Assembly: GCA_030141605.1 (NCBI GenBank)
Contig: JAQGDQ010000312.1
Span: 100,445-164,444, forward strand
DNA length: 64,000 bases
Source: Tubiluchus corallicola
Taxonomy: Eukaryota > Priapulida > Priapulimorpha > Priapulimorphida > Tubiluchidae
Reading direction: 5' to 3'
Within the stretch, counting starts at the first letter, position 1. Each line of letters begins with the position of its first letter. The translations under genes and the position numbers were made by a program. Of the stretch, positions 1 to 12,100 are shown piece by piece. Below the pieces are notes generated by a model. It saw only the letters and a program-made list of their open reading frames with translations, searched no databases and was not told where the DNA came from.

Positions 1-124
1 TCTGTAGTTCCAAGATGTATATCTAATGGGATAATAACAGATGTAGTGCCTCTTCATTGCCCGGATACTCTCCGGAAACTCCGGAAGACTTGGGTGCAAG
101 CTTTCTGGAGAAAACAACCATTGG
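1..124 (+). CDS. ANO8: ANO8-like exon 1 of window (5'-truncated)
   Basis: Frame 1 is open from the first base to the donor GTACGT at 125. It encodes the end of the cytosolic domain, including PLHCPDTLRKLRKTW and WRKQPL, the stretch that precedes the first membrane helix in ANO8/ANO10. It ends in phase 1. Whether the exon extends left cannot be seen. Confidence 0.85.
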
Positions 125-3100
125 GTACGTTTCTTTCATTGGCCTAGAGGCATTATTTCTTTTAAAGAAATGGACAGAAGTTATGTTTAATTATTTTTGC
201 ATTGCATTTAGTTATATAATTTAAGAAGCTTCAAAATAACTAGGCTTAAACTGGAAGGTAGGTAATGCTGTGATCGGTCAGTGAATGGATGGGTGGATCA
301 TCTGTGTTCAATACTCCCTCTATGAAGTCTCAGTCACCGTACTGATTCTGGCTGTTCACCTCATAAATGGAGCCTCTGCTTTATCTTGGTTGTTTAATCA
401 GGTAGAGACTGGTCCTGCCACAGCCTGTTTGCATTAATTTGGCCCAACCAACGGGTCCTGGATTTTAGCTTTCGGTGTGTCAAGCACATTACACGAATAA
501 GAACAACAAACCTCGGCGAAACAGACCTTTTTATAAGTTACTTTGCAAGCAAGTAACAATGGATGAACCTAATTGTGCAGCATCACAGCAAAACAGACTT
601 CTTTATAGGTTACTTTGCAAGCAATGTGTGGTACTGTTATGCGAGGTAAATGTTATTTAATACAAGCTTTGATTAAAAAAAAATTGTAGTTTTCAGTATT
701 TCAGAGCATATTTTATTTTGAACTAATGACTACACAATCATCCGCTTTTCTGTTAAGCTTGTAACCAGAACAGAAACAACATTGAATTCGAGCCAAGAAT
801 GTTACGGTCACCATAGTAACGACTCTCTACGTTGTTTTATCGTACTAAAGCATTACATTGTAGTCCAGCTCTTTACGTTTTAACGCAAAAAGTACATCGC
901 TTTAATTTCTACTATTTTGGTAACTAATTGGTAGTATTGTTTTATTGTTTATTGTACAAATGTCTAATGTTTTGTTTCAGATGATATCTGTGATTATTTT
1001 GGGGTAAAAATAGGAACGTACTTCGCCTGGCTGGGCCATTACACGTTAGCCATGACAGTACCGGCCGTGGTTGGCATCGTATTCTGGAATATAATGCACT
1101 ATAACCAGGTAAGTGGAATTACTGTAATTTCATCAGGTCACATCATGCTATATATTTTAAAAGGCTTGTCGAATTAAAGGAAGATAGGATGATTTCTCAT
1201 ATACTACCCCATTTTCAAATCCGATAAAAGGTATACATTTAACGCAATCTACTCTTTAAAATATTGAAAGGAATTATAATTAGTAGGTTTGATCAATAGA
1301 TCTATTAATTTTTAGAGTCACCATTAAACATTTTACATTTCCAGATTGCACAAAAACAGGTGCTGTACCTTTTACATTTTACATTTCCATAGTGTAGCTA
1401 TATATGTAGCAAGTAAGTAAATATTTTATTCTCATAAAAAAGTTTCCATTCTCCATAGCTACTTTACAATAGTATAAATTTACAACAGTATAATATACAA
1501 CATGCAAAATTCAAAGCAAAACCGGACCCAATCTTAAACTGTAGGTCAAAACAATCTACTCTTTAAAATATTGAAAGGAAACATACATACTATTTTTTCA
1601 AAAATGACTTACGTGAAAGAATTATTACCACACAAACACAATTTCACTAGTTCTTCGCTGTTACATGCAGTTGTTACACTAGTTAGACGGGCACTAGCGC
1701 CTGCATTTCGGAAACCCATTGCACAAAAACAGGTGCTGTACCTCTCAGTTCAGATGTGTTAGTTTCTGATGTAGTACATATGTTCAACAGTTCGTGCGTG
1801 AGCACAATGGTAAATTTGAAATTTGAATTTTTATCTTTAAACGTGCCGATTTTTATCACAACACACCAAATATGTTACAGTAGCAGTATACTTCAATTTT
1901 CGCTTTCGCAAACATGTGCAACACGCTCATAGAATATTCTTGCTGTTAAAAATTATTTGGTGAAAAATGGCGTCATCTGGTTACCGTGCAATATAAACTG
2001 TTATTCTGCCAAGTGCTTAAGCAATCTTTTTTGACTTATACAGCGTGCCTACTGTATGCTCGCAAGTTTACATGTGTATCTGAAAGTCAACAAAAGTCTG
2101 TAAATTAATTACATTTACACAATTAATGTATATTACTTACACATTTTACGGTATAATCCTGTGTGTTAAAGCTATGTAACCACTTTAATCGTGGTCATAA
2201 TTGATTAAGTGACCAATTTTTACATAAACACAGTTAAATACAACACTAGAATAACTGAACTCCTAGGCAAACTGTTGAAAGTTCTCAACGCGTACCTTCA
2301 TCATAGCTTGCCTTCACGGGCATTCATGCTGCCCAGGCGACTCCAGTTTACATCATTTTTTTCAAACATGCCGGCAGCGACGTTCATTTTGGCGGGAGAT
2401 AAAAAAATATTTAAATTTCTTTTACATTTTTAAACAAAGCATTCTATGCGCACATACTGTGTGGGGATTTTAATATTTTTAATTGTAATTTAAAATGCAA
2501 TAAATGTTGTTCGACCGTTGGTTAATATCCTTGGTCCTAAATTGTCCTTTAATGGTCAATATTTGTATGCAAGACGATTTTCGACAGTTTGCCAATGTAG
2601 TCATAGAAACACTATCAACAGATGTTAATACCACTGAATGCTTTATTGTAACATAATCAGCACACAAATGTCTCACATATCCCATGAAGTAAATAAACCT
2701 GACTGTTCAGAGCACAGGTGAGTGAAACAGACAGGTGACTAGCAGTTAACAAAACCGAAAAACTGGCCAAAACCAAAAGCTTACATTCCTGCCACAGATG
2801 GCGCCTCGTGCACGAATTTCTAAGTAAGATTAACAAAAAAAAAGCTAAGTCTGCTTCATCTAATAAGGCAACATACATACATTAAATGAAAATAAAATTA
2901 ATGTATTAAACAATATTTTAATAAATTAATGTATTAAGCAATATTTTAATAAATTAATGTATTAAGCAATATTTTAATAAATTAATGTATTAAATTATAT
3001 TTTAATAAATTAATGTATATCATTGTGCTTTTATGTATTAATTGCAGGTCTTACTTTTTCTTTATACTTGAAGATTTTTACATACATTACTTGTAGGCAG

Positions 3101-6100
3101 TGCTGAAATGCAGTGAAATTCTTATTATTATTAATATTGTTACAACAGATCTGTTTGGACATTTCGCAATCTTTTTTCTAGGTTGTTGAAGACACTTGCT
3201 TTGTGGTATTTGCTTTTATCAATGTCTTATGGGCTACCGTGTACTTAGATACGTGGAAACGACGGTGTACGGAACTCGCCTACAAGTGGGGAACTTTAGA
3301 CAAAGAACCTGATCTCTTAGCCGAACCGAGGCCGCTTTTCAAGGTAATGTGTGAAATTTCTGTTTGACGTTTCGGTAAGTGTTCTCGATGGCTCCCGATT
3401 TTTATTGCTTTTTCTCAGGTAACGTCTAACATTTCGTTTTAATGATTAATTACACTATTAATTAGTTTCTCTTGTACTGCACGTAATTCTGTAATGTTCT
3501 GTACTTTTGCAAAGAAGCCATTACTAACCAATAATAGATTGTCAGATTGGCGCACGTCTCTATAATTTTATAAGTTTCTGCATTACCTAATCATCATTTT
3601 GATTACTTTAATAATTTTTTACTCATTCAGTTTGATTGTCTATTTGTCTATTTAACTGTGGGGAATTGTATCTGTTTATTGTTCCATTTGCTCCATTTGG
3701 TTCCTTCATTTATTCTATTTGGTTCCCTTATTTGCTCCATTTGGTTCCTTCATTTATTCTATTTGGTTCCCTTATTTGCTCCATTTGGTTCCTTTATTTA
3801 TTCTATTTGGTTCCCTTATTTGCTCCATTTGGTTCCTTCATTTATTCTATTTGGTTCCTTTATTTGCTCCATTTGGTTCCTTCATTTATTCTATTTGGTT
3901 CCCTTATTTGCTCCATTTGGTTCCTTCATTTATTCTATTTGGTTCCCTTATTTGCTCCATTTGGTTCCTTCATTTATTCTATTTGGTTCCCTTATTTGCT
4001 CCATTTGATTGCTTCATTTGCTCCATTTGGTTCCTTCATTTGCTCCATTTGGTTCCTTCATTTGCTCCATTTGATTCCTTCATTTGCTCCATCTGGTTCC
4101 TTCATTTGCTCCATTTGGTTCCTTCATTTGCTCCATTTGATTGCTTCATTTGCTCCATTTGGTTCCTTCATTTGCTCCATTTGGTTCCTTCATTTGCTCC
4201 ATTTGATTCCTTCATTTGCTCCATTTGGTTGTGTCATTTGCTCAATTTGGTTGCTTCATTTGGTTCCTTCATTTGCTCCATTTGGTTCCTTCATTTGCTC
4301 CATTTGGTTCCTTCATTTGCTTCATTTGGTTCCTTCATTTGCTCCATTTGGTTCCTTCATTTGCTCAATTTGGTTCCTTCATTTGCTCCATTTGGTTCCT
4401 TCATTTGCTCCATTTGGTTCCTTCATTTGCTCCATTTGGTTCCTTCATTTGCTCCATTTGACTCCTTCATTTGCTCCATTTGACTCCTTCATTTGCTCCA
4501 TTTGGTTGTTTCATTTGCTCCCTTTGATTCCTTCATTTGCTCCATTTGCTCCCTTTGATTCCTTCATTTATTCTATTTGGTTCCCTTATTTGCTCCATTT
4601 GGTTGTTTCATTTGCTCCATTTGGTTCCTTCATTTGCTTCATTTGGTTCCTTCATTTGCTCCATTTGATTGCTTAATTTGGTTCCTTCATTTGCTTCATT
4701 TGGTTCCTTCATTTGCTTCATTTGGTTCCTTCATTTGCTTCATTTGGTTCCTTCATTTGCTCCATTTGATTCCTTCATTTGCTCCATTTGGTTGTGTCAT
4801 TTGCTCAATTTGGTTGCTTCATTTGCTCCATTTGGTTCCTTCATTTGCTCCATTTGGTTCCTTCATTTGCTCCATTTGGTTCCTTCATTTGCTTCATTTG
4901 GTTCCTTCATTTGCTCCATTTGGTTCTTTCATTTGCTCAATTTGGTTCCTTCATTTGCTCCATTTGGTTGCTTCATTTGCTCCATTTGATTCCTTCATTT
5001 GCTCCATTTGGTTCCTTCATTTATTCTATTTGGTTCCCTTATTTGCTCCATTTGGTTGTTTCATTTGCTCCATTTGGTTGTTTCATTTGCTCCCTTTGAT
5101 TCCTTCATTTGCTCCCTTTGATTCCTTCATTTTTTTGGTTTTTTGTTTTGGTTTTTGTATTTGGTTCCTTCTTTGCTCATTTGGTTCCTTCATTTGCTCT
5201 TTGGTTTTTTGTTTTGTTCCTTCATTTGCTCATTTGGTTCCTTCATTTGCTCCATTTGGTTCCTTCATTTGCTCTATTTGGTTCCCTTATTTGCTCCATT
5301 TGGTTGTTTCATTTGCTCCATTTGGTTGTTTCATTTGCTCCCTTTGATTCCTTCATTTGCTCCATTTGGTTCCTTCATTTGCTCCATTTGGTTCCTTCAT
5401 TTGCTCCATTTGGTTCCTTCATTTGCTCCATTTGGTTCCTTCATTTCCTCTAGTTGGTTCCTTCATTTGCTCCATTTGATTCCTTCATTTGCTCCATTTG
5501 GTTCCCTTATTTGCTCCATTTGGTTCCTTCATTTGCTCCATTTGGTTCCTTCATTTGCTCCATTTGATTCCTTCATTTGCTCCATTTGGTTGTTATTTGC
5601 TCTTTGTTCTTCATTTGCTCCTTTGTTCCTTCATTTGCTCCTTTGTTCCTTCATTTTTCATTTGGTTCCCTTATTTGCTCCATTTGGTTGTTCATTTGCT
5701 CCATTTGGTTCCTTCATTTGCTTCATTTGGTTCCTTCATTTGCTCCATTTGATTGCTTAATTTGGTTCCTTCATTTGCTTCATTTGGTTCCTTCATTTGC
5801 TCCATTTGATTCCTTCATTTGCTTCATTTGGTTCCTTCATTTGCTCCATTTGATTGCTTAATTTGTTTTTTTCATTTATTAGCTCCATTTGATTGATTAA
5901 TTTGGTTGTTTCTTTAGGTTGCTCCATTTCCTAAACATTCTGCTCCGTCATGCTTAGTAAAAAGTCAATGTTTTAACAGGGTGATTTAGAAGTAAATCCC
6001 ATTACGCAAAGGCTGGAACCTGTCTATCCGAATTGGAAGCGGAACGTGTTTCGTTACTGCGTCACTTTGCCGACGGTCTTGCTCTGTTTGGGATTCGTTG

Positions 6101-9100
6101 TTCTTTCCATGTTTACAATATTCGAGCTTCAGGAATGGTGCAATAAGAAAGTAAGTATAGGGTGTCCTAAAATGGTGCAATAAGAAAGTAAGTACAGGGT
6201 GTCCTGAAATGCTGCAATAAGAAAGTAAGTACAGGGTGTCCTGAAATGGTGCAATAAGAAAGTAAGTACATGGTTTCCCGAAATGGTGAAATAAGAAAGT
6301 AAGTACAGGGTGTCCTGAAATGGTGCAATAAGAACGTAAGTACATGGTGTCCTGAAATGGTGCAATAAGAAAGTAAGTATAGGGTGTCTTGAAGTGGTGC
6401 AATAAGAAAGTAAGTACAGGGGCCCAGAAGTGATTGACCACATGTGCTTCTCTTTGTGAAAGAAATATAGAAAAGCAAGAGATCAAAAAAAGCTGTCATT
6501 AAAAGAAGAAAAAGAAATTTTACTGTTTGTCCCAAAAACCTATTTAAAAGAAATATGTGATTGTAAAGGAAAATTTTTAATAATTTAAAATATTCCTGCC
6601 AACTGGGTAAAATGTCACTGTTTACTATCCCAGTGTGCACTATTAGCTCACCAGTAATGTATTATCAGTCTTACTGACAATATAAAGTAATTTAACCTTT
6701 TGCTTGCTGAAAAGTGGTACTACGAATGCTCTGATTATTTTTTCAAACTTTACGCAATGTTATCTAAGCTTGTTTCAAATGACGTGTAACGGTCATCGCG
6801 GGTGTTTTTAAATTTGCAAGTTTTACACAGCATTACTGCTAACGCAGCCTCTGTATGCAATAAGACAGCACTGTAACTGATACAAAATTTCAAGATAAAT
6901 TTTTAAACGTTATTTATGAAGAGTGTTTTGTTGAGCTTCAAGACGTAAGTAATGTTACTGATGTGTTTCCTCAGGTAGAAGAAAATGACGTAGTCCACTG
7001 GGTTACCTATTTACCTAAGATACTCCTTGCTGTCGTCATCAGCATCTCGGATGATGTTTATAAACGCATTGCTCTCTGGCTAAATGACAAAGGTGAGTTA
7101 TCATGAAAGTTTTACTTCAGTGCAAGTATACGCATGTGCTTGTAATCCAAAACGACTCATAAAGTTCAAAATACATTGTGATGCTTCAAAGTAGAATGGA
7201 TTAAAAATTGTGCCAAATATCAATTTTTTGTTTTTTTTACAAAAACAAGTGCTAAATGTATTGGACTTCCATGCATGTGACTGGGCAGGAATGCATTCCA
7301 AACATGACTGGACTGGACTGGACAGGAATGCAATGCACCGGATATGACTGGACTGAACCGGACGTGATTGGACTGGGTAGGAATGCACTACCAGACATGA
7401 CTGGACTGGACCAGATGTGACTGAACTGGACAGGAATGCACTGTACCGGATGTAACTGCACTGAACCGGTGTGACTGGACTGAACTGGACATGATTGGAC
7501 TGGACAGGAATGTACTGTACTAGACACGACCGGACTAGACTGGGTAGGAATGCGCTACCAGACATGACTGGACTAGACCGGATGTGACCGGACTGGACTG
7601 GACAGGAATGCACTGTACCGGATGTAACTGCACTGAACCGGTGTGACTGGATTGAACTGGACATGATTGGACTGGACAGGAATGCACTATACCGTACATG
7701 ACTGGACTGGACCGGACGTCATTGGACTGGACAGGATTGTACAGTACTAGACATGACTGGACTGGAATGGGCAGGAATGCACTATACCGGACATGACTGG
7801 ACTGGAATGGGCAGGAATGCACTATACCAGACATGACTGGACTGGACTGGACGTCATTGGACTGGACAGGATTGTACAGTACTAGACATGACTGGACTGG
7901 AATGGACAGGAATGCACTATACCGGACATGACTGGACTGGACTGGATGTCATTGGACTGGACAGGAATGTACAGTACTAGACAAGACTGGACTGGAATGG
8001 ACAGGAATGCACTATATCGGACATGACTGGACTTGAATGGACTGGACCAAACCGAACAAATTATGTTTAGACTTAAAGTTTACACTCACTCTAATGAATT
8101 TTACTGCAATACTTTCTTGCAAAAATATAACACACTATGTGTACTTAACCTAGCTGTCTTTCTGGCTACACCGTCACGACTTTGTTATAGCCCAGAGTTT
8201 TCATTCAAGTCATGGTTAGTGTTAACATTAAAGTCTGCCGCTTGGCAAACAAATTTGCTGCTAGATTAACATTGCATTGATTTTTTCACTTAGATATGCC
8301 TGGTTTTAAATTGCTTGATTTGTACATTAATGCTGCTTAGAAAACTACAGATTGGAAAAGGAGTATGAGAATCACCTTGTTATTAAACTGTTTGTGGTGG
8401 GTAACAAAATCCGCTTATTCTAACTTTTTCGAAAATACCCAAATTTCTAACTGCCTCTCATAGTTTTGTGGAAATAAGGAATGTGTAGCGGTGCATTCAG
8501 ACTAGTAAGTTTTCTTGTCAAGTAACTCGCAAGCGTGTTCACACTAGAGAGCAAAACTTGCTACGAGTTACTCTCCGACAGTAAGCGCGAGCTGACACTT
8601 ACTTCTCTACTCACTGTGAGAAGTGTTGAGAGTAACTCACCAAGTAACTTGTGTGTTCACACTAGAGAGCAAAACTTGCTACGAGTTACTCTCCGACAGT
8701 AAGCGCGAGCTGACACTCACTTCTCTATTCGCTGCAAGAAGTGTTGAGAGTAACTCACCAAGTAACTTGCGTGTTCACACTAGAGAGCAAAACTTGCTAC
8801 GAGTTACTCTCCGACAGTAAGCGCGAGCTGACACTCACTTCTCTACTCACTGTGAGAAGTGTTGAGAGTAACTCACCAAGTAACTTGTGTGTTCACACTA
8901 GAGAGCAAAACTTGCTACGAGTTACTCTCCGACAGTAAGCGCGAGCTGACGCTCACTTCTCTATTCGCTGCAAGAAGTGTTGAGAGTAACTCACCAAGTA
9001 ACTTGCGTGTTCACACTAGAGAGCAAAACTTGCTACGAGTTACTCTCCGACAGTAAGCGCGAGCTGACACTCACTTCTCTATTCACTGCCGCACGTGTCT

Positions 9101-12100
9101 TTGCACTTGACAGAAACTCAACTCAGTTCACACAATGATAGTAAGTATCAAAGAGTTTGCAATAACTTGCTGACAGTAACTTGCAAAGCAGTTCACACTT
9201 GCGCGTTTGCTGTCAAAGAGAAAACTCGTGGCAGGAAACTCGCTAGTCTGAACCCGCCGTAAGGAGAAAATATCATAGTTGGCAATTTACAGTCTCATAA
9301 AGAGTCTATGCATTTATTCGAATGCATTTTCTGTTTACTTGGTTATTTTGTATCATGTTTTTGGTTTCTGCATTTTTCTATTGTTCTTGCCATTGTATAA
9401 TTGCTTAGCAAGGCAATTAAGGGCAAAAAAGATTTATTTTTATGAATCTTTGAAAAAGTATCAGTATTTTCGTATTATTCTTGATCTCTTGAAGACCTAC
9501 CCCAGAGAACATTGACATTATGGGCCAATTTTGCCTTTCTTACGGCTGGCAATGCTGGCATAAAGACAAACCTTAATTGGGCCAGTGATGGCATGCATAC
9601 TGCTTCCTAGCCATGATATAGTTAACATTGCTGGCCCAATACTGGTGCGTTTGCGGCGTGGCTTTTATGGGACTGGGTGTCTTAGATTCTGGGTGAGTAC
9701 AGACAAACCTTAACAGCGCCTGAAGTGATGGCATGCCAGAATTGGGGCAGTAACATGACAGTGTGCAAACTGTTCTGGCGGCATAATATAGACGAGTTAC
9801 TGACATGATTTCTGGTTTTGGCTTGCCTATACTGGGCCAGTTTGTGCCATAATGCCAGCAATGGCCCATAGTGGCAATGTTTACTGGGACCAGACTGCAG
9901 ATATGAACACTAGTTTAAATATTTTCTTTTTTTCTAGTTTCAATTCATCAACTGCTTTCTCTCGTTGTTTTACATCGGGTTTTACTTGTACGACATGGAC
10001 AGATTACGCGAGGTACGTATGTCGTTTATATATCATATTTAGATATAGATTTAGGTGAGGTGATGCCAAATATGTGCTGTTAGTTTAGTTTGAAGTGGGC
10101 TTGTTAATGTTAACGGAAAATAGTACACAACTGTACACCATAACCCAAAGTAATAAAATGGGGGAAATATTGTTTTTTTAAGAATGACTTGCGTTGGTAC
10201 TGAAAAAGTCTAATTTCATTAGTTTTTTTTTGGTGTTGCTTACCCATGGCCAAATCTACTTTGATGGGTGGCAGTGCCTGTATCAAAATACATTGTGCCT
10301 GTCTGTCTGATTAGCAGTACTCGTCTATACATTGTGTCTGTCTATCTGATTAGCAGTACTCGTCTATACATTGTGTCTGTCTATCTGATTAGCAGTACTC
10401 GTCTTATTTGAATTTTACATCGCTGCTAAAAAATTGCCGAATTGCTGCGTTTCACTTTCACTGTTACATAGCATGGCATGTTTTTATTTTTACCGTGGCA
10501 AACTCGTGCTAAACAGCTGTGGAAGGTTTCTGCTATTGAAACGTTTTTCCCAGTAGTAGTGACATCATCATTAACTGCGCTTGATGACTATTAATTATGC
10601 TAATACCTTAAACGTTACATTAAACATTTTGGTAATAAAATGGCAATACGGGTAATTAATACAGATATTAATAGTGATGATGATGATTTTGGTGGTGTGG
10701 TGGAGGTGGTGATGATGATGATGATGATGATATTGGTGGTGTGGTGGTGGTGGTGGTGATGATGATGATGATGATATTGGTGGTGTGGTGGTGGTGATGA
10801 TGGTGATGGTGATGATGACGATTATGATGATGTTGATGATGATGATGATGTTGAAGATAATGATGATGATGATGTTGAAGATGATGATGATGATGATGAT
10901 GATAAAGGTTTAATAATGTATATGATTTAGTATAGCTAAACAATAGATCAAAATGAGTTATAGTCTGGTAAATCATCCAGGTTTATTTCAAGGAAACAAC
11001 AATGTATATATTTGTACTTTAGCAATTAGCTGCATTACTCATAACGAGGCAAGTGATAGGGAACATACGGGAAGCACTCGTACCGTACGTTGTGGAAAAG
11101 TACAAACAAGCGCGCAGCTCCTACAAACTGAGTCGGGATTTCGTTAGTGATGAAAGCTGCATCTCCAGGACCGAGGAGTAAGGATTTTTTACAATTTTTT
11201 CTTTCCCATAAAAACAGAGTTTAGTCAAAGGTAAGCAGTTTTTCTGCAAGCCAAGAGCACCACTTTAATGTAGGTGGGTGTAGTAGGACTGGAATGTAAG
11301 CAGTTTTGAAATAAACACAAATTTTTAAGTGGAAGAACAATATAAATGGAATGTAATGTAAGCAGTTTTGAAATAAACACAAATTTTTAAGTGGAATATA
11401 ATGTAATGTGGAAGAACAATATAAATGGACTGGAATGTAAGCAGTTTTGAAATAAACACAAATTTTTAAGTGGAAGAAGACGATTTCCTTGGATCAGCTA
11501 CTGACGTGCAAAACCATTTGGCAAATACTTTTCTCAAATCAGCTAAAAATTAATGATATCAAAGAATATTAATATATAGATTAATAAGCCTTCTCCCACT
11601 TTCGTTGTGTGCATGCGCAGTTGCTATATGTCAGAGGTTAAGTGTACCACAGCAGCGTGTCATAACTACAGCCATTACGTGATGTGCGGATAAAGTGAAG
11701 CCGTCTGTTGCATTAGTTCAGTAACTTTGGTTGTTTTACGTGGACTTAGTCTGTGCGTAGAGTGATTTACTGGCAGGATGTTGCATGGGAACAGGAAAAT
11801 AATGGACTATCTTTCCTGCCCAGTTCACTCCAGGTTCAACATCATCCGTTTTAATGAGGTCTACTGTACCTGGTTCAGAAATAATCGTACGCCGTTCATT
11901 CTCTTTTTAAGGCGGATGAACGCTTTAACGGACAAGCCGAAAACGCCGACGGAAGAAGTTTTCGTGCAGCAGAGTTTGCAGAATGTAAACTTCGGCCGAG
12001 CCAACAGGACTCAACTTACTCAAGCCGAAGTCGAGTCGTCAATGCCTCAGGTACTCATCTGTTTTTTTGCAGGTTGCTCAAGCGAAGGGCTGCAGTAGAA

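Noticed and set aside
3636-5861. Several overlapping long open frames with hydrophobic repeats
   Set aside because: All are readings of the 22-bp array in different frames. There is no start context, splice signal or non-repeat part.
7101-7834. Ser/Pro/Val-rich open frames on the - strand
   Set aside because: Products of the GGACTGGA minisatellite; three frames give the same kind of peptide.
8623-9056. Three identical-looking 65-codon open frames
   Set aside because: Successive units of the 118-bp array.
10668-10976. Histidine-rich protein on the - strand
   Set aside because: Translation of the GAT/GGT microsatellite.
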